DNA of 64,000 bases from an uncultured Eubacteriales bacterium (GTDB taxonomy: Bacteria; Bacillota; Clostridia; Tissierellales; Peptoniphilaceae): assembly GCA_900539725.1 (NCBI GenBank), contig UQDI01000008.1:1-64000 (forward strand). Reading direction: 5' to 3'. How positions within the stretch are numbered: the first letter of the stretch is position 1; each line of letters opens with the position of its first letter. A model generated the notes under the pieces. The model did not search any database and was not told the origin of the DNA. It saw only the letters and a list, made by a program, of their open reading frames with translations. A program made the translations under genes and the position numbers. Below are positions 44,003-52,122 of this stretch, piece after piece.

Positions 44003-45206
44003 TATCATTGCTAAGATAGTCTCGGTCATCGTTGCCATCTTCCTTTGGTACTACGTTATGGGACTTGTCAATCCAGAAGAAACAAGAACATATAGAAATA
44101 TAAACGTAGCATTTAAAAATGTTGAATACCTTAATAACACCAAGCTTGTCAACCTCGGACCAAATGAGGCAAAAGTTACAGTTCAAGTAAAGGGTAAGAA
44201 GAGCGAACTTGATAATATTAACGAAAACAATATCAAGGCAGCCATCGACTTTAGAGGCTACGATGCAGGCCAAGTTAGGATACCAGTCAAAGCCGAAATC
44301 ATTGGTCAATACAATACGCTTCAAGTCACATCAGTTGGACCAAATGAGGTGCTATTTAACCTTGACAGCGTTGAATCATATAAAAAGCCTATAGAGATAA
44401 GACAAAAGGGCGAGATAAAAGAAAATCACGCTTTGTCAGAGCTATCGATGGATGTTGAAAACGTTAAGCTAACTGGACCAGAAAGCTATTTAGCAAAAGT
44501 TGATAAGGTCATAGCCGAAATCGATTTAACAAATAAGGATAGGCCATTTACAATATCAAGTAAGCTATATGCAGTCGACATAAAAGACAATCAGATAGAC
44601 CAAGTGAGCCTATATCCACAAGTGGTTAATATCAATGCACAGATAGATAAGACAAAGTCGGTTAATATAGAGACAGACTTCGTAAGCCATCTGCCAAGCA
44701 ATTACAAGATAGTTAATATCAAGACTAGTCCACAAAAGATAGTTATTAAAGGACAAGATGGTCTAGACGCCATCAGCTCAATTAAGACAGAGAAGATAGA
44801 GGTTAATGATGCGGTTGAGCCTAAGGAAGGCGAAATTATTGTTAAGCCAATACTTCCACAAGGAGTTTCACTTCTTGATGAGAACGTAAATATATCTGTA
44901 ACTTATGAGATAGAAGAAGAAGCTGAAAGAGAAATTAAAGTGCCACTAGCTAATCTTGAGCTTAATAATCTAAGAGATGATATAGAGCTAAGCGATGCAA
45001 ATGAAGAATATATCACTTTGACATTGAAAGGATATAAGTCAATCTTAGACAAGATAGACGAAGAAACATTTATGCTTACAGCGGATGCATCAAACGTAAC
45101 AACTGAAGGCAAACAGCAATTAAGACTTGAGCTAGTAAGCGATAAAGAGTATATAGAGATACTTAATAACGCGATTAGTCTAGATTTTGTAATGAAGAAT
45201 AATTAA
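43959..45206 (+). CDS. cdaR: CdaA regulator CdaR (YbbR repeats)
   Basis: A 415-residue protein with a basic start (KIKMKKFKIKNKS), one membrane helix (about 17-36) and about four extracellular YbbR domains. In other Firmicutes CdaR binds CdaA and tunes c-di-AMP production. ATG 43959 follows GGAGGGC at seven bases, which forces a 44-nt overlap with cdaA; this overlap is unusually long. A terminator follows directly, so glmM is not in this operon. Confidence 0.9.
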   Translation: MKIKMKKFKIKNKSNIIAKIVSVIVAIFLWYYVMGLVNPEETRTYRNINVAFKNVEYLNNTKLVNLGPNEAKVTVQVKGKKSELDNINENNIKAAIDFRGYDAGQVRIPVKAEIIGQYNTLQVTSVGPNEVLFNLDSVESYKKPIEIRQKGEIKENHALSELSMDVENVKLTGPESYLAKVDKVIAEIDLTNKDRPFTISSKLYAVDIKDNQIDQVSLYPQVVNINAQIDKTKSVNIETDFVSHLPSNYKIVNIKTSPQKIVIKGQDGLDAISSIKTEKIEVNDAVEPKEGEIIVKPILPQGVSLLDENVNISVTYEIEEEAEREIKVPLANLELNNLRDDIELSDANEEYITLTLKGYKSILDKIDEETFMLTADASNVTTEGKQQLRLELVSDKEYIEILNNAISLDFVMKNN

Positions 45207-45214
45207 TATGAGGG

Positions 45215-45244
45215 AGCTGAGTAAGAGATTACTCAGTTTTCTTT
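45215..45244 (+). terminator. Terminator after cdaR
   Basis: A stem CTGAGTAA / TTACTCAG (plus an A-T and a G-U pair) with a 4-nt loop, followed by TTTTCTTTT. Confidence 0.85.
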
Positions 45245-45311
45245 TGCCTATATATAAGAAAGGCTTATAATTAATGAAGGAAGTATAAAATTTATTAATA
45301 TAAAATAATGC

Positions 45312-45343
45312 TTGTAAAATTTTAGGGGGGGGGGTGGTATAAT
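45312..45343 (+). promoter_or_regulatory. Promoter with a G10 tract in the spacer (candidate phase-variable promoter)
   Basis: TTGTAA (45312-45317) and a perfect -10 TATAAT (45338-45343) with TGG as extended element are separated by 20 nt. The spacer contains ten consecutive G residues (45325-45334). Loss of three G would bring the spacer to the optimal 17. The next gene, an ABC transporter, starts at 45392. Confidence 0.75.
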
Positions 45344-45391
45344 ATAGTTAATAAGAATTTATTTTGCTAAATCATTACAAGGGAGGATCTT

Positions 45392-46930
45392 ATGAAGTAC
45401 AAAAAATTTTTTATAATCATGTTTATCCTGATACTATGTTCATCAATATCAGCACTACTTGCACCGATATTTATACAGCTGTGGAAGGCAAATGGCACAC
45501 CGCTTGATACGAAGAAGATAGTATTCATAGTCTTACTTATACTTGCCTCAAAACTGCTTACTATACTATTTACAATATTTAGAGAAAAGTTTGCGAAGGA
45601 GTATAACAAAGGCAATTTCATTTCATACATAAAAAACATTTTTAATATGAATTACGACAGTATAATCGAAAAGGGAGCTATGAACTTACTAGAGAGAGCA
45701 TCAATCTCTGTTAATAGCATCTACTCATTTATGATGAATGGCTATATACAGATATTCTCCTCACTTTTAGTCGCCTTAGTATGTTTGATTTTGATTGCAA
45801 ATGTAAATTTGTATTTAGCTTTGATAATGTTTTTGGCGCTGCCTATAAACTATTTTGGATATAAATTATTAAATAAGAAGCTAAAGAAAAAGTCTGAAGA
45901 GATGCAAAAGATGACTGGCATGGGCTTTCAAGAGATACTTTCTTATGTACAAGAGGTCGACTATGTAAAACAGCTTTCTGATAAGTCTGTGATTTACAAT
46001 AAGCTAAAGCCAGCGACTGAAAAAGTTTATGGTAGCATGGCGAGCGTCAACGAGTACGCTCAATCAATGACGGTAGTCTTAGAAGGCATTAACGAGATTA
46101 TAAAAACGCTTTTATTACTTATAGTTGTTTACGACTATATGGCACATAGCAGCAGCATTTACTCAATAATACTTGTTACTTTAATCTTCCCACTTTACTT
46201 TGCCAATGTTTCTACCATAACTAATTCAAATATTAAGAAGAGAAATTTTGATATAGCAAAAGATTTTGAAAAAGAACTCATCGCCAATAAAGAGGCAGAT
46301 GGCAGTGAAGCAATTGATACGATTAACGATATAGAACTTGATGTCAATGGCATTAATATTAAAGACATGAAGCTTGACTTTAATGCAAAGTCAAAGCTAA
46401 AGAAGGGTGACATAGTTAGAATTAACGGAGCCAATGGTAGTGGCAAGAGCACTTTTGCTAAGGGACTAGTTAAATTTAGAGACGTTAAGATAATTAAAGT
46501 AAATGGCATAGATATTGACAAGTGCAAAAACGAAGACATAAGAGATCGTATTGAATATGTCGTTCAAAACGCACCTATAGTCAACGGCTCACTAAGAAAG
46601 AACCTTCTACTTGACTTTGATGATGGCAGCCACATCGACTTAGAAGAAAATCAATTCATCAGATCCATACTTGAGAAGAAATCACTTGACGATGATATAC
46701 TTATGGGCGGCTCAAACCTATCTGGAGGCGAAAAGCAAAAGATATCATTTGCAAGGTCCTTACTAAAAAATCCAGACGTACTTGTTTTGGATGAGATATG
46801 CTCAAACATTGACAAGGAATCGACAAAAGAGATATACGATTACCTAGACAAGACTAGAGAGGACAGGATATGCTTCATCATCAGTCACGATGACTTGACA
46901 AGTGGATTTATTAATGTTAATATAAATTAG
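45392..46930 (+). CDS. ABC transporter, fused permease and ATPase
   Basis: A 512-residue half-transporter. About five to six membrane helices (residues 1-280) are followed by a nucleotide-binding domain with Walker A INGANGSGKST, signature LSGGEKQK, Walker B VLVLDE and the H-loop in FIISHDD. Half transporters of this size dimerise; many export peptides, lipids or antimicrobials, but nothing shows the substrate. The ATPase part is compact and lacks a C-terminal extension. It stands alone behind the G10 promoter, with GGGAGGAT before the ATG. Confidence 0.9.
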   Translation: MKYKKFFIIMFILILCSSISALLAPIFIQLWKANGTPLDTKKIVFIVLLILASKLLTILFTIFREKFAKEYNKGNFISYIKNIFNMNYDSIIEKGAMNLLERASISVNSIYSFMMNGYIQIFSSLLVALVCLILIANVNLYLALIMFLALPINYFGYKLLNKKLKKKSEEMQKMTGMGFQEILSYVQEVDYVKQLSDKSVIYNKLKPATEKVYGSMASVNEYAQSMTVVLEGINEIIKTLLLLIVVYDYMAHSSSIYSIILVTLIFPLYFANVSTITNSNIKKRNFDIAKDFEKELIANKEADGSEAIDTINDIELDVNGINIKDMKLDFNAKSKLKKGDIVRINGANGSGKSTFAKGLVKFRDVKIIKVNGIDIDKCKNEDIRDRIEYVVQNAPIVNGSLRKNLLLDFDDGSHIDLEENQFIRSILEKKSLDDDILMGGSNLSGGEKQKISFARSLLKNPDVLVLDEICSNIDKESTKEIYDYLDKTREDRICFIISHDDLTSGFINVNIN

Positions 46931-46989
46931 TAGTATGACTCTAACACCATTGTCATAGTAAAATATTTTTGCAAAATCAAAAAAAGCAC

Positions 46990-47018
46990 TTGACAAATGC
47001 TCTGCATGAGTATATACT
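46990..47018 (+). promoter_or_regulatory. Strong promoter of infC-rpmI-rplT
   Basis: TTGACA (46990-46995), a 17-nt spacer and TATACT (47013-47018). This is the best -35 element in the window. Confidence 0.85.
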
Positions 47019-47024
47019 ATATGA

Positions 47025-47130
47025 GTAAAGAATAATTATCAAGAAGAAAATGCTTTCTCACCTTATAACCGGTTGTTCATAAGGTTAATTAATTGTAATT
47101 GTACGGGCATTTTTTCATGCCCGTTTTTTT
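47025..47130 (+). promoter_or_regulatory. L20-type ribosomal protein leader with attenuator
   Basis: The untranslated leader before infC. It contains a hairpin ACCTTAT / ATAAGGT (47060-47085) and then a strong intrinsic terminator ACGGGCAT / ATGCCCGT (47103-47124) with seven T. In B. subtilis, L20 binds the equivalent leader and causes early termination, thereby controlling its own operon. Position and structure fit that model; the pairing of the antiterminator was not worked out. Confidence 0.75.
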
Positions 47131-47146
47131 AATGGAGGTGTAAACA

Positions 47147-47659
47147 ATTAAAGAGCTACTAATCAACGAAGAGATTAGAAATCAAAAGATAAGACTTATA
47201 GGGGAAGATGGAACACAATATGGTATCGTCGATAACAATAAGGCTTTAGAGATAGCAGAAGCTGCTAAACTAGACCTTGTAATGGTTTCTCCAAACGCTG
47301 ACCCTGTTGTTTGTAAGGTAATGGACTACGGTAAGTACAGATACGAGCAACAAAAGAAGAACAAGGAAGCTAAGAAGAAGCAAAAAGTTATCAATATCAA
47401 AGAGATCAGAATGACTCCAAATATTGAAGAACATGACTTAAACGTTAAAGTTAGAACTACAAAAAAATTTATTCAAAATGGAGACAAGGTTAAGGTATCC
47501 GTTCGCTTTAGAGGTAGAGAGATGGGACACACTGAGCTTGGAAGAGAAGTTCTTGATCAATTTCTAGAACTATTAGGTCCTGAGGCTATGGTTGAAAAAG
47601 CACCAAAGTTAGAAGGTAGAAACATGTCGATGACTGTTATTCAAAATAATAAAAATTAG
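47147..47659 (+). CDS. infC: Translation initiation factor IF-3 (AUU start)
   Basis: A 170-residue protein if translation begins at ATT 47147, seven bases after GGAGGTG. It reads (M)[21 protein letters not shown], the standard IF-3 N-terminus. A start at the first ATG (47282) would remove 45 residues, including most of the N-terminal domain. The C-terminal domain has the [15 protein letters not shown] linker region and [21 protein letters not shown] starts of infC are known in E. coli and Bacillus, where IF-3 represses its own rare-start initiation. First gene of infC-rpmI-rplT. Confidence 0.93.
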   Translation: MKELLINEEIRNQKIRLIGEDGTQYGIVDNNKALEIAEAAKLDLVMVSPNADPVVCKVMDYGKYRYEQQKKNKEAKKKQKVINIKEIRMTPNIEEHDLNVKVRTTKKFIQNGDKVKVSVRFRGREMGHTELGREVLDQFLELLGPEAMVEKAPKLEGRNMSMTVIQNNKN

Positions 47660-47670
47660 GAGGAATAGAA

Positions 47671-47862
47671 ATGGCAAAGATGAAAACACACAGAGCGTCT
47701 GCAAAGAGATTTAAAAGAACAGCTTCTGGTAAATTAAAAAGATGCAAAGCATACAAAGGACACTTAACAGGTAAGAAATCTGCTAAGAGAGTAAGAAACT
47801 TAAGAAAAGGATCATTAGTATCAAAGGGCGATCAAAAGAGAATTGACTCTATGGTAATGTAG
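47671..47862 (+). CDS. rpmI: Ribosomal protein bL35
   Basis: A 63-residue basic protein beginning [20 protein letters not shown], the bL35 signature, in the conserved infC-rpmI-rplT order with GGAGGAA upstream. The length is typical. Confidence 0.97.
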   Translation: MAKMKTHRASAKRFKRTASGKLKRCKAYKGHLTGKKSAKRVRNLRKGSLVSKGDQKRIDSMVM

Positions 47863-47874
47863 TAGGAGGACAAA

Positions 47875-48225
47875 ATGGCTAGAGTAAAAAGAGCAGTAAA
47901 TTCTAAAAAGAATCATAAAAAAGTTTTAAAACAAGCTAAAGGATATTTTGGCGCAAAGAGCAAGCTATATAGAACTGCTAACGAAGCAGTTATGAAGTCA
48001 TTAAGCTATGCATATATTGGTAGAAAGAACAGAAAGAGAGACTTCAGAAAACTTTGGATAGCTAGAATCAACGCTGAATGCAGAGTAAACGATATGAGCT
48101 ATAGCAAATTTATCGGTGGTTTAAAGAAATTAAATATTGACATAAACAGAAAAATGCTTTCCGAAATGGCTATTCATGATAAAGAAAGCTTTAAGAATTT
48201 AGTTGATATGGCAAAGAATGCTTAA
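47875..48225 (+). CDS. rplT: Ribosomal protein bL20
   Basis: A 116-residue protein, [20 protein letters not shown] at the start and the family segment [19 protein letters not shown]. bL20 is needed for early 50S assembly and probably regulates this operon through the leader at 47025-47130. It ends right at a terminator. Confidence 0.97.
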   Translation: MARVKRAVNSKKNHKKVLKQAKGYFGAKSKLYRTANEAVMKSLSYAYIGRKNRKRDFRKLWIARINAECRVNDMSYSKFIGGLKKLNIDINRKMLSEMAIHDKESFKNLVDMAKNA

Positions 48226-48255
48226 AGTTCTCAATTTTGGGAACTTTTTCTTTTC
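48224..48255 (+). terminator. Terminator after rplT
   Basis: Stem AAAGTTC / GAACTTT (extended by CT/GG-type pairs) followed by TTTTCTTTT. It begins within the rplT stop codon. Confidence 0.8.
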
Positions 48256-48277
48256 TATATGGCAAAAATTCTTGATT

Positions 48278-48288
48278 TGTAGTAAAAT
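48278..48288 (+). promoter_or_regulatory. Putative promoter close to the ktrB start (possible leaderless mRNA)
   Basis: TGTAGTAAAAT with TAAAAT at 48283-48288 lies only six bases before ATG 48295. A normal transcription start would fall on or next to the ATG. No Shine-Dalgarno sequence is visible before this ATG. Confidence 0.45.
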
Positions 48289-48294
48289 AGATAT

Positions 48295-49638
48295 ATGGAA
48301 ATAAGAAAAAAACTTTTTAAAGACAAACTAAACCCGCCACAAGTTTTGGCGCTGGGTTTTTTATCCTTAATACTCATAGGTAGCGTACTTCTAAACTTGC
48401 CTATAGCCTCGACTAGCGGTAGCCCTATTGGTTACGTAAACAGTTTGTTCACTTCAGCATCTGCTGTGTGCGTAACTGGCCTTACAGTACTTAATACTGC
48501 TAAGGACTTCACGCCATTTGGCCAAGCAGTTATCATTACACTTATACAATTTGGCGGCCTCGGCATAATGACACTAGCAACAGTCGGCTACATAATCATG
48601 GGTAAGAAGATATCATTCAAGGAAAGACTTATGATTAAGGAGCAACTAAATACTGAATCAATACAAGGTATAGTAAAACTAATGAAGAAAGTTATTGGCT
48701 ATACATTATTTCTTGAGCTTATGGGCTCCTTCCTATTAGCGCTTCGCTTTGTACCAATGTTTGGACTAGAAAAGGGCTTGGCCTTTAGTATATTTCACTC
48801 GATAAGTGCTTATTGCAACGCAGGCTTTGATATATTTGGAGATTCATTAATTATCTTTCAAAATGATTACTACGTTTTGTTTATACTATCGCTATTAATT
48901 ATACTAGGCGGACTAGGCTTCACTGTATATGCGGACTTACTAGCAAAGGATAAGCTAAGAAAGTTAACGCTTCACTCTAAAGTAGTGCTTATCATGACTG
49001 GATCACTTTTAGCTATAGGCACACTGAGCTTTTTGCTATTTGAAAGAACAAATCCTGGCACTTTAGGCACAATGAACTTCCCTACAAAGCTAGCGAACTC
49101 AATTTTCCAAAGCGTTTCACCAAGAACAGCAGGCTTCTACTCAGTAGATATGTCTAGTATCAGGGAGACTACTATATTCTCAATGATTATGCTTATGTTT
49201 ATAGGTGGATCGCCAGGATCAACAGCTGGTGGTGTTAAGACGACGACATTTGCTTGTCTAGTACTGACAACCATATCAGTAGTAAAGGGCGAGGAAGATG
49301 TTAACTGCTTAAAGAGAAGATTACCGTTCGAAACGATAAAGAGAGCTGTATCGATATTTTTAATAGGCTTAGCTATAGTTTTTTCAACAGCAATTATACT
49401 AACTATTACTGATAGCTCTTTCAAGTTTATCAATCTGCTTTTTGAATCAACATCGGCCTTTGGCACTGTTGGCTTGACTACGGGCATAACTGATAAGCTT
49501 AGCACTCTTGGTAGGCTTGTCATCACTCTAACTATGTATATAGGTAGGGTTGGACCACTTACTATGGCATACGCTTTTGCTAAGAGAAACAGGAAGAGAG
49601 ACTTTAGAAACGCACCAGGCAACCTAATGGTTGGATAG
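48295..49638 (+). CDS. ktrB: Potassium transporter KtrB/TrkH
   Basis: A 447-residue K+ channel subunit with four repeated membrane-pore-membrane units. Pore-loop selectivity segments with conserved glycines are visible: SAVCVTGLTVL, SAYCNAGFDIFGDS, GGSPGSTAGGVKT and SAFGTVGLTTGIT. The N-terminus KLNPPQVLALGFLSLILIG matches the family, supporting ATG 48295. It associates with KtrA, encoded 8 bases downstream. The -10 element just before the start suggests a leaderless message. Confidence 0.93.
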   Translation: MEIRKKLFKDKLNPPQVLALGFLSLILIGSVLLNLPIASTSGSPIGYVNSLFTSASAVCVTGLTVLNTAKDFTPFGQAVIITLIQFGGLGIMTLATVGYIIMGKKISFKERLMIKEQLNTESIQGIVKLMKKVIGYTLFLELMGSFLLALRFVPMFGLEKGLAFSIFHSISAYCNAGFDIFGDSLIIFQNDYYVLFILSLLIILGGLGFTVYADLLAKDKLRKLTLHSKVVLIMTGSLLAIGTLSFLLFERTNPGTLGTMNFPTKLANSIFQSVSPRTAGFYSVDMSSIRETTIFSMIMLMFIGGSPGSTAGGVKTTTFACLVLTTISVVKGEEDVNCLKRRLPFETIKRAVSIFLIGLAIVFSTAIILTITDSSFKFINLLFESTSAFGTVGLTTGITDKLSTLGRLVITLTMYIGRVGPLTMAYAFAKRNRKRDFRNAPGNLMVG

Positions 49639-49646
49639 GAGGATAT

Positions 49647-50309
49647 ATGAAATCATTTGTAATAATTGGACTTGGAAGATTTGGTATGGCACTTTCAAAG
49701 GAGCTTTCAAGGATAGGCCACGAGGTCTTAGCTATAGACTATGACCCAGCCTTAATAAGTGAAGTAGCTGACTATGTTACTCATGCTGTTGAAGCTGACG
49801 CAAAAAATGAGATGGCACTTAAGGAGATAGGTTTATCTAACTTTGATGTTGCCGTTATAAGCATAGGCTCTGACCTTGAAGCAAGCATCATAGCTACACT
49901 TACTTGTAAAGAGCTTGGCATTAAGACAATCATTGCCAAGGCTACTAGTGAGTCACACGGTAAAGTGCTATCGAAGATAGGTGCAAACAAGATTATCTTC
50001 CCAGAAAGAGATATGGGTACAAGGCTTGCACACAACTTAACATTCAAAAACATCATTGATTACATCGAACTTTCTAGCGACTACTCCATCGCCGAAGTAA
50101 AGATACTTAAGTCATGGGTAGGTAAGTCCTTACTTGATCTTAAGCTAAGAAACATTTACGGCGTTAACGTTATTGCTATTAAGAACGATGACAAGATTGA
50201 TGTGTCACCAAAACCAGATAAGGGTCTTGAGCAAGGAGACGTTTTAGTACTTCTTGGTCAAGTTGACGATATAAGTGCCTTGGAAAAGGACTCTCAAAAT
50301 GAGCAGTAG
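49647..50309 (+). CDS. ktrA: Potassium uptake regulator KtrA
   Basis: A 220-residue cytoplasmic gating subunit: RCK_N (Rossmann fold, FVIIGLGRFGMALSKEL, then an acidic residue at the end of the second strand, AIDYD) and RCK_C (about 140-220). ATP/ADP binding to RCK_N opens KtrB. RCK_C of KtrA proteins in Staphylococcus and Bacillus binds c-di-AMP, which closes uptake. With CdaA and GdpP in this window, the same control is likely. AGGAGG precedes the ATG. Confidence 0.93.
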   Translation: MKSFVIIGLGRFGMALSKELSRIGHEVLAIDYDPALISEVADYVTHAVEADAKNEMALKEIGLSNFDVAVISIGSDLEASIIATLTCKELGIKTIIAKATSESHGKVLSKIGANKIIFPERDMGTRLAHNLTFKNIIDYIELSSDYSIAEVKILKSWVGKSLLDLKLRNIYGVNVIAIKNDDKIDVSPKPDKGLEQGDVLVLLGQVDDISALEKDSQNEQ

Positions 50310-51051
50310 CCTTATTACATCCAAGGACAACAAAATTTATAAGCTAATCAATTCCTTAAAGAAGCCAAAATATAGAAAGAAAAATTCTATGTTTATTCTA
50401 GAGGGCAAAAGATTGGTTTATGAGGCTATAGAACGCTCTGCGTCTATAGTGTACATAGTTATTAACGAAGACTTTGACGATGAATATATATCTGATAAGC
50501 CTTATGATATTATTAAAATCGAAAATAATTTATTTAAAAATTTACAAGATACTGTTACATCTCAGGGCATAATAGCAGTTTGTAAAGAGAGTTTAAATGA
50601 AGCGTATGACTTTGATGAAAAAACAGTTTTATACTTAGAAGATATACAGGACCCGGGCAATTTAGGTACGATAATTAGAAGTGCGGCGTCATTTGGAGTA
50701 AAGACTCTTATACTATCAAAAAACTCCTGCGATGTGTACAATGAAAAGGTTTTACGCGCGTCGATGGGAGCCATCTTTCTAGTAGATGTTCATTATGAAG
50801 ATCTAAGTATAATAAATACATTCAAAGAGAAGGGATACAAAGTTTACTCGACATCGCCACGAGGCAAGGCCACGCGCTATACAGATGAAAAGGCCTTTAT
50901 ACTCATGGGCAATGAAGGCAATGGCTTAACAGAGGAAGCATTTAAGATGAGTGACGAGACCATCACCATAGCCAATACTGGTAAACTTGAATCGCTTAAT
51001 CTTGCTGTAGCGAGCTCGATTATTATATATGAAAGATATTTAATGCAATAG
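50299..51051 (+). CDS. TrmH/SpoU-family rRNA methyltransferase
   Basis: A 250-residue 2'-O-methyltransferase of the SPOUT class. An N-terminal substrate-binding domain (KKPKYRKKNSMFILEGKRLVYEA) precedes the trefoil-knot domain with LEDIQDPGNLGTIIRSAASFG, ILMGNEGNGLTEEA and ESLNLAVASSIIIYE. The RlmB/TsnR-like target is probably 23S rRNA; the residue modified is unknown. ATG 50299 lies within the last bases of ktrA (11-nt overlap). Confidence 0.9.
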   Translation: MSSSLITSKDNKIYKLINSLKKPKYRKKNSMFILEGKRLVYEAIERSASIVYIVINEDFDDEYISDKPYDIIKIENNLFKNLQDTVTSQGIIAVCKESLNEAYDFDEKTVLYLEDIQDPGNLGTIIRSAASFGVKTLILSKNSCDVYNEKVLRASMGAIFLVDVHYEDLSIINTFKEKGYKVYSTSPRGKATRYTDEKAFILMGNEGNGLTEEAFKMSDETITIANTGKLESLNLAVASSIIIYERYLMQ

Positions 51052-51061
51052 TAAGAATATA

Positions 51062-51070
51062 TGGTATAAT
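51062..51070 (+). promoter_or_regulatory. Extended -10 promoter for pheS-pheT
   Basis: TGGTATAAT (TATAAT at 51065-51070), 20 bases before ATG 51091, with GGAGGAAG as ribosome binding site. There is no room for a T-box. Confidence 0.6.
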
Positions 51071-51090
51071 ATAGGTATCGGAGGAAGCAT

Positions 51091-52113
51091 ATGAAAGAAG
51101 AACTATTAAAAATTAAAGACGAAGCCAAAGCTTTGATTGAAAAAGCTGAAGACTTAAAGAGTTTAGAAGATTTAAGAGTTAAATTTTTAGGCAAGAAAGG
51201 CGACTTAACAGCCATACTTAAGATGATGGGTTCACTATCAGCTGAAGAAAGACCTGTTATGGGCCAACTTGCTAACGAAGTAAGAGAAGACATTGAGGCT
51301 CTTCTTAAGAATAAATTTGACGACTTAAACGCTCTTGAAAGAGAAAAAAGATTAGATGAAGAGACTTTGGACATAAGTATTGACAAAGATCTAGTTTCAT
51401 TAGGACATGAGCATCCACTAATCAAGGTTAAGGAAAAACTTGAAGACTTATTCATGAGGATGGGCTTTAAGGTTATAGAAGGACCTGAGATTGAAACTGT
51501 AGAAAATAACTTTGACTTACTTAACGCGCCACAAGACCACCCATCAAGAGATATGTCTGATACTTTTTATATCGATAAAGAAAATTTACTTAGAACACAA
51601 ACATCGCCAGTACAAATAAGAGCCATGAAGAAGTACGGAGCACCACTAAAGATGGTTTCATGCGGAAGAACATTTAGGTTTGATGACGTTGATAACACTC
51701 ACTCACCGATGTTTTATCAAATGGAAGGACTTGTGGTTGGCGAAAACATTTCTCTAGCTAATTTAAAATTTACTATAGATCAATTTGTTAGAGAGCTTTT
51801 AGGCGAAAAGATACAAACAAGATATAGACCGCATCACTTCCCATTCACAGAGCCTAGTATGGAAGTCGACGTAACTTGTCACAAGTGCGGCGGCGAAGGC
51901 TGTGAATTTTGCGGAGGAACTGGCTGGTCGATGGAATTACTTGGCTGCGGCATGGTACACCCGAATGTGCTTAGGAACTGCGGCATAGATCCAAAGAAGT
52001 ACTCTGGCTTTGCCTTTGGTTTCGGCGTTGACAGAATCACTATGGTTTCGTACGGCATCAACGATATAAGATTGCTTTACGAAAACGATCAAAGATTTTT
52101 AGATGAGTTTTAG
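51091..52113 (+). CDS. pheS: Phenylalanyl-tRNA synthetase alpha subunit
   Basis: A 340-residue class II catalytic subunit of the alpha2-beta2 enzyme. An N-terminal coiled coil (1-90) is followed by the catalytic domain with GPEIETVENNFDLLNAPQDHPSRD, LLRTQTSPVQIR, FRFDDVDNTHSPMFYQMEG and GFGVDRITMVSYGI. A four-cysteine insert (CHKCGGEGCEFCGG) typical of Firmicutes PheS is present. pheT follows 9 bases later. Confidence 0.97.
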   Translation: MKEELLKIKDEAKALIEKAEDLKSLEDLRVKFLGKKGDLTAILKMMGSLSAEERPVMGQLANEVREDIEALLKNKFDDLNALEREKRLDEETLDISIDKDLVSLGHEHPLIKVKEKLEDLFMRMGFKVIEGPEIETVENNFDLLNAPQDHPSRDMSDTFYIDKENLLRTQTSPVQIRAMKKYGAPLKMVSCGRTFRFDDVDNTHSPMFYQMEGLVVGENISLANLKFTIDQFVRELLGEKIQTRYRPHHFPFTEPSMEVDVTCHKCGGEGCEFCGGTGWSMELLGCGMVHPNVLRNCGIDPKKYSGFAFGFGVDRITMVSYGINDIRLLYENDQRFLDEF

Positions 52114-52122
52114 GAGGACGAT

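Noticed and set aside
43142..45206. glmM as third gene of the cdaA operon
   Set aside because: cdaR is followed by a terminator and a separate promoter for an ABC transporter; no phosphoglucosamine mutase sequence is present.
50877..51455. 192-codon open frame on the minus strand over trmH-type gene and pheS
   Set aside because: Serine-rich shadow of the coding strand with no family match.
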